Assembly: GCF_000153205.1 (NCBI RefSeq) | Contig: NZ_CH672427.1 | Span: forward strand, 158,173 to 222,172 | DNA: 64,000 bases | Source: Nitrococcus mobilis Nb-231 | GTDB taxonomy: Bacteria; Pseudomonadota; Gammaproteobacteria; Nitrococcales; Nitrococcaceae | Reading direction: 5' to 3' | Shown here: piece after piece, positions 46,949-57,084 of the stretch | Layout: each line of letters begins with the position of its first letter | How positions within the stretch are numbered: the stretch's first letter is position 1 | Made by a program: the position numbers and the translations under genes | The notes under the pieces: model-generated | The model's input: the letters and a program-made list of their open reading frames with translations, nothing else | What the model was told of the DNA's origin: nothing | Database searches by the model: none

Positions 46949-48703
46949 TCATTTATGCTGTGGGTACGATACGTCCGGCACCGTCTCCTCCGCTTCCAAA
47001 AGATCACTGCAGCAGAATTCGAGCTGGACATAATGTGCAGTGGCATCGATCTCACGGCTGAGCTTCACTGCGGTTTCGCGCTGGCCGTATCGTACCCGCG
47101 CGCGCCGCTGCGCGGCGTAATTACGCCCTGGTGCGATCAATGTCGCAGATTGATCGGTTGCCGTCACGGCCGGTAGCAAAAGTCCCCGTTCCAAGGGGCC
47201 AAAGCGGTGTTCCGCGTGCTCGGCTCGCAGTTGGATGGGGCTTGGGCTTGATGCCAGGATCTGCACGCCGATTTGCAGCGTCTGCTCCGGTAGCACCCGC
47301 ATCCAGCGGATTGCGCCCAGCTGCCAGGGTGGTTTGCGATCTGTCATTTCTCGCATGGCGATGAGTTCACCCACACGAGCGTGCGAATTTTGTTGTGGTC
47401 CGGAGACGAGGCAATAACCACCGGCACTGACATTGATTAGGCTCCAATCGAGGGTCTCTTCGTGGCGGGAATGGTGGGGCAGGTCATGTATGGACCGCTG
47501 CGGCTCTTGCGGCATCACCCCCAGTAGCTCGGCTGGATAGATCAGATCCCAAACGTCGGGCGCTTCGTGCTCGGCCAAGGGCGCGTTGCGGCATTGAAAT
47601 CGGTCATGCGCCGGGTCGATCGTTTCGACATCTTCCCCGAGCTCATGGGACAGCGCGCGATGGATTGCGGTCAATCCAGGAACCGCTAGGATCCGCGCTG
47701 TAATTCTCATGCGCGATTGGCGCCGCCGGTCCGTCACCGCGCCTAGCGCCAGCGATAGGCGGCGGGAGAGTTCTGGATGGATGTCCGCCAGCGCCTTACG
47801 GCGCCCAAACAGCCCCTTGGTTGTGGTGGAGAACTCCCGCTCGGTGAGCCGCTGTAGTGCATCGGTGAGCAAAAGCCGATCCTGCGGCCCGGTCGAGCCC
47901 ACCGTGTAGGGTTGTGGCGGTGCGTCCAAAGCATGTGGGACCCAGAATAGTGCTTCGCTTGCCGCCGGGTCTTCCGGCGCTACGAGACGTGCCACCGCTG
48001 CCCACTGTTCGAGCAGCCGATAAGCATCTAAAATTTCGCTGTGATGCATCCGCTGTGGGCCGGCGGCGGCAAGCAGCACCACTTGCCGATAGGCTCGTCC
48101 GGGCGTGCTGCGGTGGCGCCGGCTAGCAAGCTGTGAATCGATTACTCGCTGTTCGCTAAGTCCGGCTGCCTCGGCGATGGCGTAGAGGGTGTGCAGTCGG
48201 CGCCAGGTATCCGTAGGGGGTGCTTGATAGACGACCCAGCTCTCGAGCAAAACCTGGGAGCGGTAGCGAATAGCCCGATCGAGCGCGCAGGCTCGGCGCT
48301 GATGGTGACCAAATGCAGGGCGAGGTTGAGAGTGTGCTGTCTCGATTAAGATCTCATAACCCAGTGCCATTTCTTGCAGCAGTAACAGAGCAAGCGTGAC
48401 GATGCCTTTGGGTTTGGGGCGCAAGGGTAGGGCGCGGCCCATATATTGTTTGCGCAGCCCATTGCCGATATAGCAAACGATCTCGCGGAGCTGTTCTAGG
48501 TAACGCAGTCGCAGGCTCGGGTGCAGCTGCTGGCGATTACAAGCCTGCAGCGATTCATACACGGCGCGGCTGGTGACGCTGAGATTGACAACGGGAAGAT
48601 TCTGCAGCCAATCCTCTACTGAGTGGGGCCGATAATCGAAGCTGCCCGGGCCCGCCGGTTCTTGCTTCGGTATCGGAAGGTGGCTGGTCGTCGAGTGTTT
48701 CAT
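46949..48703 (-). CDS. PilZ-like domain protein linked to fimX
   Basis: A 584-residue cytoplasmic protein without a signal peptide or clear membrane helix. Most of it (about 1-390) is helical sequence I do not recognise. From about 430 it has SLINVSAGGYCLVSG, which fits the [D/N]xSxxG part of a PilZ c-di-GMP-binding domain, followed by beta-rich sequence (GELIAMREM, LGAIRWMRVLPEQTLQIGVQIL). The RxxxR part is not clear, so binding may be degenerate. It is the first gene of a unit with fimX. A c-di-GMP or FimX-partner role is an inference from that context. Confidence 0.65.
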   Translation of the reverse strand: MKHSTTSHLPIPKQEPAGPGSFDYRPHSVEDWLQNLPVVNLSVTSRAVYESLQACNRQQLHPSLRLRYLEQLREIVCYIGNGLRKQYMGRALPLRPKPKGIVTLALLLLQEMALGYEILIETAHSQPRPAFGHHQRRACALDRAIRYRSQVLLESWVVYQAPPTDTWRRLHTLYAIAEAAGLSEQRVIDSQLASRRHRSTPGRAYRQVVLLAAAGPQRMHHSEILDAYRLLEQWAAVARLVAPEDPAASEALFWVPHALDAPPQPYTVGSTGPQDRLLLTDALQRLTEREFSTTTKGLFGRRKALADIHPELSRRLSLALGAVTDRRRQSRMRITARILAVPGLTAIHRALSHELGEDVETIDPAHDRFQCRNAPLAEHEAPDVWDLIYPAELLGVMPQEPQRSIHDLPHHSRHEETLDWSLINVSAGGYCLVSGPQQNSHARVGELIAMREMTDRKPPWQLGAIRWMRVLPEQTLQIGVQILASSPSPIQLRAEHAEHRFGPLERGLLLPAVTATDQSATLIAPGRNYAAQRRARVRYGQRETAVKLSREIDATAHYVQLEFCCSDLLEAEETVPDVSYPQHK

Positions 48704-48804
48704 ACTGTTCCTTTCGCTTGGCCCAGTGTTGTCCGGGCGTCTTCCTTGTCCGCAGCTTAGCCATAGCCGTGGATTGGTCGACCCACCTGGTTTGAACGTC
48801 GCTC

Positions 48805-49824
48805 TTAGGGGGGCAGCCAGTGCTTGCCCGGCGCGCCTTCGATCTCTTGCACTAGCCTGGGTACTAGGTATCCCGGCAGCCGTCTAGCCATCTGTCGGTG
48901 CAGCTCGCGCGCTCGGTCTTGCGTAATCGCAAAATGGCGAGCGCCGGCAACCCGGTCGAGCAAGTGGAGGTAATAGGGCAATATGCCGCTATCGAACAAT
49001 CGCTGATGGAGTGCGGTCAGTGCCATTGCCTCGTCATTGACCCCTCGCAGCAGCACTGTTTGATTGAGCATGGTGACCCCGGCCTCGCGCAGGCGTTTGA
49101 CCGCGCTCGTTACCGTTGCGTCTAATTCGTTAGCATGGTTGGTGTGCAGTACCATGATCGGTTGCAGCCGGCTGCCCGCAAACCACTCGACCAGCTCGTC
49201 GGTAACCCGTGCGGGTAGCACTACGGGCAGCCGAGTGTGGATTCGCAGACGCCGGATATGAGGAATATCGACCAATTGGGTAACAAGTTGAGCCAAGCGG
49301 CGGTCCGCTAGAGTCAAGGGATCTCCGCCGCTCAAGATGACTTCTTCGACTTCGGTGCGCTGGGCGATATAGCGCAATGCGGAGTGCCATTGTCCGGCCG
49401 CGGCGTTCGCTTGGGCATACGGAAAGTGTCGGCGGAAACAATAGCGGCAGTTGATGGCGCAGGCGCCGGTGGTAATCAACAACACTCGACCATGATACTT
49501 ATGCAGCACCCCCGCACCCTTGGAAGCGCCTAGGTCACCGACCGGGTCGGTAACAAAACCGGGCGCGGGATCCAGTTCCGCCGTAAGGGGAAGCACCTGG
49601 CGTAGCAGGGGATCCTCGAGGTTACCGCGCTCCATCCGCGCGAGATAGCTACGCGGTACGCGCAGCGGGAAAAGTCGAGCCGCCCGCCGTGCGGGTTCCA
49701 ATAGGGTGGCGGGAAGTTCCAGCAAACGCAGGAGCTCCGCCGGATCACGAACCGCCCGCGCCAACTCCTGCTGCCAGGGGGGACGAGTGGTGGTGAGTGA
49801 TACCGCGAGTGGAGACTCACTCAT
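48805..49824 (-). CDS. epmB: EF-P beta-lysylation protein EpmB (lysine 2,3-aminomutase)
   Basis: EpmB is a radical-SAM, PLP enzyme converting (S)-alpha-lysine to (R)-beta-lysine for EF-P modification. The ATG at 49824 gives 339 residues (E. coli 342). The cluster motif is CAINCRYC (C122, C126, C129), followed by RRHFPY. EVILSGGDPLTLADRRL and RIHTRLPVVLP are typical of the family. It is divergent from efp by 122 bases; epmA follows efp, so the three EF-P modification genes cluster. Confidence 0.95.
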   Translation of the reverse strand: MSESPLAVSLTTTRPPWQQELARAVRDPAELLRLLELPATLLEPARRAARLFPLRVPRSYLARMERGNLEDPLLRQVLPLTAELDPAPGFVTDPVGDLGASKGAGVLHKYHGRVLLITTGACAINCRYCFRRHFPYAQANAAAGQWHSALRYIAQRTEVEEVILSGGDPLTLADRRLAQLVTQLVDIPHIRRLRIHTRLPVVLPARVTDELVEWFAGSRLQPIMVLHTNHANELDATVTSAVKRLREAGVTMLNQTVLLRGVNDEAMALTALHQRLFDSGILPYYLHLLDRVAGARHFAITQDRARELHRQMARRLPGYLVPRLVQEIEGAPGKHWLPP

Positions 49825-49946
49825 AAGCAATTATTCTAACAGCCGTGGTTTTCCGTTAGTATTCGCGTTTCTGGACGTGCAGAGCAAGTGCAGGTCCGTC
49901 GAATGCCCATAACAGTACCTGAATTTCAGCGCCAAGCAGGGGTTTC

Positions 49947-50516
49947 ATGGCCAGTTATACCACCAGCCAGTTCAAGGCGGGGCTCAAAATTCTACTCGAT
50001 GGCGATCCTTATGCCATCGTTGAGAACGAGTTCGTAAAGCCTGGCAAGGGTCAGGCCTTTAACCGTGTAAAGATACGCAATTTGCGCTCTGGCCGGGTGG
50101 TGGAGCGGACGTTCAAATCCGGTGACAGCGTTGAAGCCGCGGACGTGATCGAGACCGAAATGCAGTATCTCTACACGGACGGGGAGTTCTGGCACTTTAT
50201 GAAGCCGGATAGCTTCGAGCAGTACGCGGCCGGCAAGACTGTGATCGGCGACGGGGCCAAATGGCTCAAAGAGCAGGATCTGTGTAAGGTCACGCTCTGG
50301 AACAATGAGCCACTTTCGATCGAGCCGCCCGCGCACGTCAACCTTGCCGTAGTCGAGACCGATCCTGGCTTGCGCGGCGATACCAGCGGGGGCGGGGGTA
50401 AGCCTGCAACCCTGGAAACCGGAGCGGTGGTGCAGGTGCCGCTGTTCATCGAGGAGGGCGAAGTGGTCCGGGTCGATACCCGCAGCGGAGCGTATATCTC
50501 CCGCGCAAAGGAGTGA
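49947..50516 (+). CDS. efp: Elongation factor P
   Basis: EF-P binds the ribosome between P and E sites and rescues stalling at polyproline stretches. The 189 residues (E. coli 188) start [15 protein letters not shown]. The modified loop is VKPGKGQAF with Lys34, the site of beta-lysylation by EpmA/EpmB. The three beta-barrel domains end in [19 protein letters not shown]. The presence of epmA and epmB next to it supports lysylation rather than rhamnosylation (which needs an Arg here). Confidence 0.97.
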   Translation: MASYTTSQFKAGLKILLDGDPYAIVENEFVKPGKGQAFNRVKIRNLRSGRVVERTFKSGDSVEAADVIETEMQYLYTDGEFWHFMKPDSFEQYAAGKTVIGDGAKWLKEQDLCKVTLWNNEPLSIEPPAHVNLAVVETDPGLRGDTSGGGGKPATLETGAVVQVPLFIEEGEVVRVDTRSGAYISRAKE

Positions 50517-50525
50517 GCGGCGTCG

Positions 50526-51497
50526 GTGCATGACGATTGGCGCCCTTCGGCGTGTCGCAAAGCCTTGCGTCAGCGGGCGAGTATCCTTGCGGCCATACGG
50601 GGTTTCTTCGCCGAGCGCGGTGTGCTGGAGGTGGATACGCCCTGCCTGGTCGGCGCCGGCGCGACGGATCCGAATGTGCCGAGTTTCTACGTCGCTTACG
50701 ACGGTCCGGGCGCGCCGCCGGAGGGACGTCTTTGGCTACAGAGCTCGCCTGAGCATGCCATGAAGCGCCTGCTCGCCGCAGGTTCCGGCGCGATCTATCA
50801 GATCACGCATGCTTTTCGCGCCGGCGAGCGTGGGCGGTTGCATAACCCCGAATTCACCCTGCTCGAATGGTATCGCCTCGGCTGGGATCAACACGCGCTG
50901 ATGGACGAGGTGGCGGATTTGTTCCGCTACCTGCTGGGTGGCTGCACTGTTGAGCGGCTGACTTATACGCAGGTGTTTCACGCTCATCTCGGTGTGGATC
51001 CCCTCGAGGCGTCTCGGCAAACGTTAGAGACAAGCGCCGGCGGACTCGGTCTGGGCCGTGCCGCCTTGGCGGCACTCGATCGGGATGGGCTGTTGGATCT
51101 GCTCCTGAGTCACCGGGTCGTGCCTGCGTTGGGAAGCGGCCGGCTGACGTTCGTTTATGATTTCCCAGCGTCGCAGGCGGCACTGGCCCGGTTGCGCCCG
51201 GATGATCCCCGGGTTGCCGAGCGTTTCGAGTTGTTCAGCAACGGTGTCGAGCTCGCCAATGGCTACCACGAGCTCACCGATGCGGTCGAGCAGCGCCTGC
51301 GCTTCGAGCGCGAGCGTGCTGCGCGCGCCCGCCTGGGATTGCCGCTGCCGGATGTCGATGCGCGCCTGCTAGCAGCCATGGAAGCCGGGCTGCCACCCTG
51401 CGCCGGGGTGGCTCTCGGCCTGGATCGACTCATTATGCACGTTTGCGGGGCTCGGCACATCGACGAGGTGATTGCTTTCCCGATCGAGCGCGCCTAA
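50526..51497 (+). CDS. epmA: EF-P-lysine lysyltransferase EpmA (GenX/PoxA)
   Basis: EpmA is a class II lysyl-tRNA synthetase paralogue that attaches beta-lysine to Lys34 of EF-P. The 323 residues (E. coli 325) lack a tRNA-binding domain. Motifs: EVDTPCLVGAGATDPN, LQSSPEHAMKRLLAAG, motif 2 ITHAFRAGERGRLHNPEFTLLEWY, and motif 3 GVALGLDRLIMHV. GTG is the start, 9 bases after efp. No epmC hydroxylase gene is seen nearby. Confidence 0.95.
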   Translation: MHDDWRPSACRKALRQRASILAAIRGFFAERGVLEVDTPCLVGAGATDPNVPSFYVAYDGPGAPPEGRLWLQSSPEHAMKRLLAAGSGAIYQITHAFRAGERGRLHNPEFTLLEWYRLGWDQHALMDEVADLFRYLLGGCTVERLTYTQVFHAHLGVDPLEASRQTLETSAGGLGLGRAALAALDRDGLLDLLLSHRVVPALGSGRLTFVYDFPASQAALARLRPDDPRVAERFELFSNGVELANGYHELTDAVEQRLRFERERAARARLGLPLPDVDARLLAAMEAGLPPCAGVALGLDRLIMHVCGARHIDEVIAFPIERA

Positions 51498-51529
51498 AGG
51501 TCGGGCGGGGCTCAGTTGGCCATGCCGTT

Positions 51530-52456
51530 TCAAGTGTCTCGGAAGCGGCCTAGTGCCTGGCCCATGCGTACCGGCTGTGTGGCGGCCAGGTCGTCCCGCC
51601 AACTGACCCGTTCGGGTCCGACCAGTACGATCACCGTTGAGCCCATGTTGAAGCGGCCCAGTTCTTCACCCCGTGCCAGCCGATATCTGGGGGGCGGGTA
51701 GTGCCAGCGCCGTAACCGCCGGCCGCGGGGCGGGGTCACCACGCCGGCCCAGACGGTCTCGATGCTCGCGACACAGATCGCTCCCACGAGGATTACGGCG
51801 AGTGGACCGTGTGCGGTATCGAATAAGCTGACCACGCGTTCGTTGCGGCTGAACAAACGGGGTATCGTGCGCACCGTGTGGGGGGCTACGCTGAATAGCC
51901 GGCCCGGGACATGGATCATGGTGCGCAACTCGCCGGCGGCCGGCATATGTACCCGATGGTAGTCCCGTGGGGAGAGATACACTGTTACAAAATGGCCACC
52001 ATGGAAGCGTGTCGCCAGTTGATTATCGCCACCGAGGAGTTCGCCTACGCTGAAGTGGCGTCCTTTAGCCTGCAGTAAGTGTGCGTCGTCAATCCGGCCG
52101 ATCTCACTGATTACACCGTCGGCCGGGCAGATAAGCGTTGCGGGATCTTTCGGCAAGGGGCGGGCGTCGGGGCGTAGTGTCCGGGTGAAAAAGCTGTTGA
52201 AATCCGGGTACGCTGTTGCATCGGGCTCGCCCGCCTCCCCCAAGTCCACTTGGTAAGTCCGTACGAACCAGCGTATGAGCGCATTTTTCCAATGCTTGTT
52301 GCGCGCCCGCGCGGCGTGCAGCACAAGGCGTGAGAGGGCGTGTTGCGGCAGTGGATAGAGCGGCAGCGCCTTGAGCCAGTCGCTCAGAACGGCTCGCTTG
52401 GGCCCCGTGGCGCTCAGGATTCGCTGCATTGGTTGTGAACTGGTGCGATTGGGCAT
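51530..52456 (-). CDS. psd: Phosphatidylserine decarboxylase proenzyme
   Basis: Psd makes phosphatidylethanolamine from phosphatidylserine at the inner membrane. The 308-residue proenzyme has FNSFFTRTLRPDARP, CPADGVISEIG, VYLSPRDYHRVHMP and the self-cleavage site MGST (271-274). Cleavage between Gly272 and Ser273 creates the pyruvoyl cofactor on the alpha chain (E. coli uses LGST). Length is normal for gammaproteobacteria. It is convergent with epmA and divergent from aroC. Confidence 0.95.
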   Translation of the reverse strand: MPNRTSSQPMQRILSATGPKRAVLSDWLKALPLYPLPQHALSRLVLHAARARNKHWKNALIRWFVRTYQVDLGEAGEPDATAYPDFNSFFTRTLRPDARPLPKDPATLICPADGVISEIGRIDDAHLLQAKGRHFSVGELLGGDNQLATRFHGGHFVTVYLSPRDYHRVHMPAAGELRTMIHVPGRLFSVAPHTVRTIPRLFSRNERVVSLFDTAHGPLAVILVGAICVASIETVWAGVVTPPRGRRLRRWHYPPPRYRLARGEELGRFNMGSTVIVLVGPERVSWRDDLAATQPVRMGQALGRFRDT

Positions 52457-52511
52457 GGCGGCGGATTATCACATAGGCTCACTGAATGCGCATTAGCCGT
52501 GAGCTTGCATT

Positions 52512-52543
52512 GGATTAAGCGCAGTGCGGATTAAGCGCAGTGC
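52512..52543 (+). repeat. Perfect 16-base tandem duplication upstream of aroC
   Basis: GGATTAAGCGCAGTGC is present twice, back to back, and two further bases (GG) begin a third unit. It lies in the 144-base region between the divergent psd and aroC genes, 57 bases before the aroC start. It may be a replication-slippage duplication, or paired binding sites at the promoter. Confidence 0.85.
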
Positions 52544-52600
52544 GGTGTTCTGCAAAAGATCTGCGCAAATATTTAAATTTAACAGAGATGGTAGAGACAA

Positions 52601-53704
52601 ATGTCGGGCAATACCTTCGGCAAGTCCTTCACGGTGACTACCTTCGGCGAGAGTCATGGGCCGGCGCTCGGCGCCATCGTCGATGGCTGCCCACCCGGTT
52701 TGGCGCTTAGCGAGTCGGATCTGCAGCGGGATCTCGATCGGCGCAAACCGGGTACTTCCCGGCATACCTCACAACGGCAGGAACCCGATCGGGTAAGCAT
52801 TCTCTCGGGTGTGTTCGAGGGGTGCTCCACGGGAACGCCCATCGGGCTGTTGATCGAAAACGCCGATCAGCGCTCCAAGGATTATGCCAAGATCAAAGCG
52901 AGCTTTCGCCCAGGTCATGCGGACTATACCTACCAGCAGAAGTACGGCGTGCGCGATTATCGCGGCGGAGGGCGTTCCTCGGCGCGGGAGACCGCAATGC
53001 GTGTGGCCGCGGGGGGCATCGCCCGGAAGTATTTAGCGGAACGGCTAGGTGTTCGTATCCGCGGCTATTTGGCGCAGCTTGGGCCGATCCGCATGGAACT
53101 GCGGGATTGGGAGGCAGTAGATAGCAACCCCTTTTTTTGCCCCGATCCGGCGCGTTTGCCGGAGCTGGAGCGTTACCTGGATGAGCTGCGCCGCAAAGGG
53201 GATTCGGTCGGCGCGCGGGTAACTGTTGTGGCGGAGAATGCACCGGTTGGGCTCGGGGAGCCGGTCTTCGATCGCCTGGATGCCGAGATAGGTCGGGCTT
53301 TGATGGGAATCAACGCGGTCAAGGGCGTCGAAATCGGTGCCGGCTTTGCTGCCGTCGAGCAACTCGGAAGCAGCCACCGCGACGAGATCACGCGGGCGGG
53401 TTTTTTGTCGAACAATGCCGGTGGCATTCTGGGCGGAATTTCCACCGGCCAGGACATCGTCGCCAGCATCGCCCTCAAACCGACCTCCAGCATCCGCGTC
53501 CCCGGGCGGTCCGTGAACACGCACGGGCAGCCCGAGGAGGTGGTGACTACCGGTCGGCATGACCCGTGCGTAGGTATTCGCGCCACGCCCATCGCCGAGG
53601 CCATGCTCGCCCTGGTGCTCATGGATCACTATCTGCGCCACCGTGCGCAGTGCGCCGATGTGCGCACGGCCACGCCGGTCATTCCGAGCGGCCACGATCG
53701 TTGA
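52601..53704 (+). CDS. aroC: Chorismate synthase
   Basis: AroC eliminates phosphate from EPSP to give chorismate, using reduced FMN. The 367 residues (E. coli 361) show all three signatures: [18 protein letters not shown] near the N-terminus, the central [18 protein letters not shown], and the C-terminal [17 protein letters not shown]. An AT-rich block (52571-52582) sits about 20 bases upstream of the start, next to a 16-base tandem duplication. The MFS gene follows 4 bases after the stop. Confidence 0.97.
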   Translation: MSGNTFGKSFTVTTFGESHGPALGAIVDGCPPGLALSESDLQRDLDRRKPGTSRHTSQRQEPDRVSILSGVFEGCSTGTPIGLLIENADQRSKDYAKIKASFRPGHADYTYQQKYGVRDYRGGGRSSARETAMRVAAGGIARKYLAERLGVRIRGYLAQLGPIRMELRDWEAVDSNPFFCPDPARLPELERYLDELRRKGDSVGARVTVVAENAPVGLGEPVFDRLDAEIGRALMGINAVKGVEIGAGFAAVEQLGSSHRDEITRAGFLSNNAGGILGGISTGQDIVASIALKPTSSIRVPGRSVNTHGQPEEVVTTGRHDPCVGIRATPIAEAMLALVLMDHYLRHRAQCADVRTATPVIPSGHDR

Positions 53705-53708
53705 TCAC

Positions 53709-54890
53709 ATGAGCTCGGTGGCGACTCCGTACTGGCGGTTGGCGGCGTTCTATTTTTTCTTCTTCGCTGTGGTCGGGGGGTTGGTGCCTTACTGGGGTGC
53801 TTATCTGCGCTCGCTCGGGTTCGGCGCTGCCGCAATCGGTGAGCTGATCGCCATACTCTATGCCACCAAGATCATCGCCCCCAATATTTGGGGATGGTTG
53901 GCGGATCATAGCGGGCGGCGCATGGCAACGGTGCGGCTTGCCTCGCTCGTGGCTGCAGTAGCATTCGCCGGCATGCTATACGCTCAGAGCTATGTGCGGC
54001 TTGCGCTGTTGATGGCTTTGTTCGGTTTTTTCTGGAACGCCGCGCTGCCTCAGTTCGAAGCCAATACCATGAATCATCTGGGGGCGAACGACCATCACTA
54101 CAGCCGTATTCGGTTGTGGGGTTCGATGGGTTTCATCGCGGCGGTGACAGTGCTCGGCGAGCTCACTGATCGTATGGGGTTGCACATTGTGCCTTGGGCG
54201 CTGCTATTGCTGGTTACCGGTTTGGCCGGGGCGAGTCTGGTTGCGCCGAGTGCACCGGCGCAGCTCAGTGACGCATCTCATGAGCCGTTTCGTCGGGTTT
54301 TGCTGCGGCCCAATGTCCTGGGTTTTCTGGTGGCCTGCTATCTGCTTCAGGCAAGCCATGGCCCTTTCTATGTCTTCTACAGCATTTATTTGGCCGACCA
54401 CGGCTATAGCGGGATGGCGATCGGGGCGCTTTGGGCGGTAGGGGTCCTCGCCGAGATCATGGTCTTTCTGAAGATGCACAGTTGGCTGCCGCGGTTCGGT
54501 CCGCGCCGACTGATGACCGCGGCGCTGGCGCTGGCGGTCGTGCGCTGGACACTCGTCGGCGCTTTCCCGGATTGGATCTTGCTGCAGATCATGGCGCAGC
54601 TTCTCCATGCGGGCACCTTCGGCGTTTACCATGCGGTGGCGATTTCGCTTATCAACCGTTTTTTCACCGGTCCCAACCAGGGGCGTGGGCAAGCGCTCTA
54701 CAGCAGCCTGACCTTCGGCGCCGGCGTCGCCTCCGGCAGTCTTGCGAGCGGCTATCTTTGGTCGACCTTCGGTGAGGCCCCAACCTGGTATGTGGCCGCG
54801 GCGCTGGCCGCTACCGGTACGGTGCTCGCTGCTCGGAGTCTGCCGCAGGGCAGATGGGCGGTTAGCCTGCCGAGCCAGCGTTCAGTATAA
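53709..54890 (+). CDS. MFS transporter, HcaT-like
   Basis: From the ATG at 53709, four bases after aroC, 393 residues with about 12 transmembrane helices. The N-terminal WRLAAFYFFFFAVVGGLVPYWGAYL, followed by KIIAPNIWGWLADHSGRR (the MFS loop 2-3 motif), fits the MFS_1-like/HcaT (3-phenylpropionate transporter) subfamily. The partner ..FFTGPNQGRGQALYSSLTFGAGVASGSL in the second half also fits. The substrate cannot be told from sequence. Tight linkage to aroC suggests shared transcription but not necessarily an aromatic substrate. Confidence 0.87.
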   Translation: MSSVATPYWRLAAFYFFFFAVVGGLVPYWGAYLRSLGFGAAAIGELIAILYATKIIAPNIWGWLADHSGRRMATVRLASLVAAVAFAGMLYAQSYVRLALLMALFGFFWNAALPQFEANTMNHLGANDHHYSRIRLWGSMGFIAAVTVLGELTDRMGLHIVPWALLLLVTGLAGASLVAPSAPAQLSDASHEPFRRVLLRPNVLGFLVACYLLQASHGPFYVFYSIYLADHGYSGMAIGALWAVGVLAEIMVFLKMHSWLPRFGPRRLMTAALALAVVRWTLVGAFPDWILLQIMAQLLHAGTFGVYHAVAISLINRFFTGPNQGRGQALYSSLTFGAGVASGSLASGYLWSTFGEAPTWYVAAALAATGTVLAARSLPQGRWAVSLPSQRSV

Positions 54891-55003
54891 TAAAAGTTTA
54901 TTGCAAATCCTTAAGCCTCTCGGAAAGCGCCGCCGATGCCTCGAACCGGCCGGGTTCCAGCCGCTTGCAATGCCCTATACCAGTTGCATAACAGGGGAGC
55001 CGT

Positions 55004-56407
55004 ATGGTCGCCGCAACGCTTTACGATAAACTTTGGGACGCCCATGTCGTGCGCGACAACGCGGACGGTACCTCGCTGCTCTATATCGACCGCCATCTGG
55101 TGCATGAGGTCACCTCGCCGCAGGCGTTCGAAGGGATGCGGCTTGCCGGTCGCCGGCCTTGGCGCGTGGCCGCTAACCTAGCGGTGGCGGATCACAACGT
55201 GCCCACCATCAACCGCGCGCAGGGGATTGCCGACCCGGTCTCGCGGTTGCAGGTGGAGACGTTGGATCGCAACTGTGCAGAGTATGAAATCGTCGAGTTT
55301 CGCCTCGCGGATTCGCGCCAAGGCATCGTCCATGTCATCGGCCCGGAGCAGGGCGCTACACAGCCGGGGATGACCGTGGTCTGCGGCGATTCCCACACCT
55401 CGACGCATGGCGCGCTGGGTGCCCTTGCCTTCGGTATCGGCACCTCCGAGGTCGAACATGTGCTCGTCACGCAGACCTTAATCCAGTCGCAGTCCAAGCG
55501 CATGTTGGTGCGGGTGGAGGGCCAGGTCGGTGCCGGGGTGAGCGCTAAGGATATGGCGCTGGCGCTGATCGGTCGGATCGGTACGGCTGGGGCGACCGGT
55601 TATGCCATCGAATTCGGCGGTGCCGCCGTGCGTGCCCTGTCGATGGAAGGACGCATGACGTTGTGCAATATGTCGATCGAGGCGGGCGCGCGCTGCGGGC
55701 TGGTGGCCGTGGACGATGTCACGATCGAGTATATGCGCGGTCGACCCTTCGCGCCGCACGGCGCGATGTGGGATCGCGCCGTTGCCTATTGGCGCACGCT
55801 GGTGAGCGACTCGGATGCGGTATTCGATCGGGTGGTGGAACTCGATGGCACCGAAATCGTGCCGCAGATCACTTGGGGGACCTCGCCCGAAATGGTGGCG
55901 CCGGTGGACGCTCGAGTGCCGGACCCGGCCGCCGAGCCCGATCCCACCCGGCGGATCGGAATGGAGCGGGCGCTTGCTTACATGGGGCTCGAGCCAGGAG
56001 TGCCCATGACGCGCATCCGCCCGGACAAGGTGTTCATCGGCTCTTGCACCAACTCACGCATCGAAGATTTGCGCTCGGCCGCCGCGGTGGTGCAGGGGCG
56101 ACGCGTGGCGGACACTATCAAGTTGGCGCTGGTCGTACCGGGCTCCGGGCTTGTCAAACGCCAGGCCGAGGACGAGGGGTTGGATCGAATTTTCCAGGCG
56201 GCGGGTTTCGAGTGGCGGGAGCCGGGCTGCTCTATGTGTCTTGCGATGAACGCGGATCGTTTGCAGCCCGGCGAACGCTGTGCCTCGACCTCGAACCGCA
56301 ATTTCGAGGGTCGTCAGGGCCATGGTGGTCGGACCCATTTACTGAGTCCGGCCATGGCCGCCGCCGCTGCAATCACCGGGCATTTCGTCGATGTGAGGAA
56401 GCTTTGA
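55004..56407 (+). CDS. leuC: 3-isopropylmalate dehydratase large subunit
   Basis: LeuC, with LeuD, isomerises 2- to 3-isopropylmalate through a [4Fe-4S] cluster in leucine synthesis. The 467 residues (E. coli 466) start [12 protein letters not shown]. They carry [15 protein letters not shown] and the cluster cysteines in [13 protein letters not shown] and [18 protein letters not shown] precedes the ATG. leuD starts one base after its stop. The upstream 113-base leader shows no obvious leucine-rich attenuator peptide. Confidence 0.97.
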   Translation: MVAATLYDKLWDAHVVRDNADGTSLLYIDRHLVHEVTSPQAFEGMRLAGRRPWRVAANLAVADHNVPTINRAQGIADPVSRLQVETLDRNCAEYEIVEFRLADSRQGIVHVIGPEQGATQPGMTVVCGDSHTSTHGALGALAFGIGTSEVEHVLVTQTLIQSQSKRMLVRVEGQVGAGVSAKDMALALIGRIGTAGATGYAIEFGGAAVRALSMEGRMTLCNMSIEAGARCGLVAVDDVTIEYMRGRPFAPHGAMWDRAVAYWRTLVSDSDAVFDRVVELDGTEIVPQITWGTSPEMVAPVDARVPDPAAEPDPTRRIGMERALAYMGLEPGVPMTRIRPDKVFIGSCTNSRIEDLRSAAAVVQGRRVADTIKLALVVPGSGLVKRQAEDEGLDRIFQAAGFEWREPGCSMCLAMNADRLQPGERCASTSNRNFEGRQGHGGRTHLLSPAMAAAAAITGHFVDVRKL

Positions 56408-56408
56408 T

Positions 56409-57059
56409 ATGCAACCACTCATTCGGGTCGAGGGCATCGTCGCACCCATCGACCGCGCCAATGTGGATACGGATGCCATCATTCCCAAGCAGTTCCTGAA
56501 GTCGATCAAGCGGACTGGCTTTGGTCCCAACCTTTTCGACGAATGGCGTTACCTGGATCACGGTGAGCCGGGCCAGGATTGTGCCCAGCGGCCGAAGAAC
56601 CCGGAATTCGTGCTCAATCAACCGCGCTACCAGGACGCGAGTATTCTGCTGGCACGGCGCAACTTCGGTTGCGGCTCCTCCCGCGAGCACGCCCCTTGGG
56701 CGCTCAAGGACTATGGCTTTCGGGTTCTGATCGCACCGAGCTTCGCCGAGATCTTCTATAACAACTGCACCAAAAACGGGATTTTGCCGGTGGTGCTCAG
56801 CGAGGAAGCCGTCGAGCAGTTGTTCCGGGAAGTCACCGCAAGCACCGGTTACACGCTGGAGGTGGATCTGCCGAGTCAATCCGTGACCACTTCCGCGGGT
56901 GAGGTGTTTAGTTTCGAGATCGATACTTTCCGCAAGCAGGCTTTGCTCGACGGGCTCGACGAGATCGGGCTGACCCTCCAGCACGCCGCCGAGATCCAGG
57001 CCTATGAGGCGCGCCGACGGCGCGAGACCCCCTGGCTGTTTCAGACCCCCGATACATGA
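56409..57059 (+). CDS. leuD: 3-isopropylmalate dehydratase small subunit
   Basis: LeuD is the swivel-domain subunit of isopropylmalate isomerase. The 216 residues begin with [25 protein letters not shown] sequence ([16 protein letters not shown]) and contain [21 protein letters not shown], the substrate-recognition motif, and [17 protein letters not shown]. Length is typical (E. coli 201). It lies between leuC and leuB in the usual order. leuA is not in the window. Confidence 0.96.
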   Translation: MQPLIRVEGIVAPIDRANVDTDAIIPKQFLKSIKRTGFGPNLFDEWRYLDHGEPGQDCAQRPKNPEFVLNQPRYQDASILLARRNFGCGSSREHAPWALKDYGFRVLIAPSFAEIFYNNCTKNGILPVVLSEEAVEQLFREVTASTGYTLEVDLPSQSVTTSAGEVFSFEIDTFRKQALLDGLDEIGLTLQHAAEIQAYEARRRRETPWLFQTPDT

Positions 57060-57084
57060 TCCAGACACAGGGAAGCGCTTGCGT

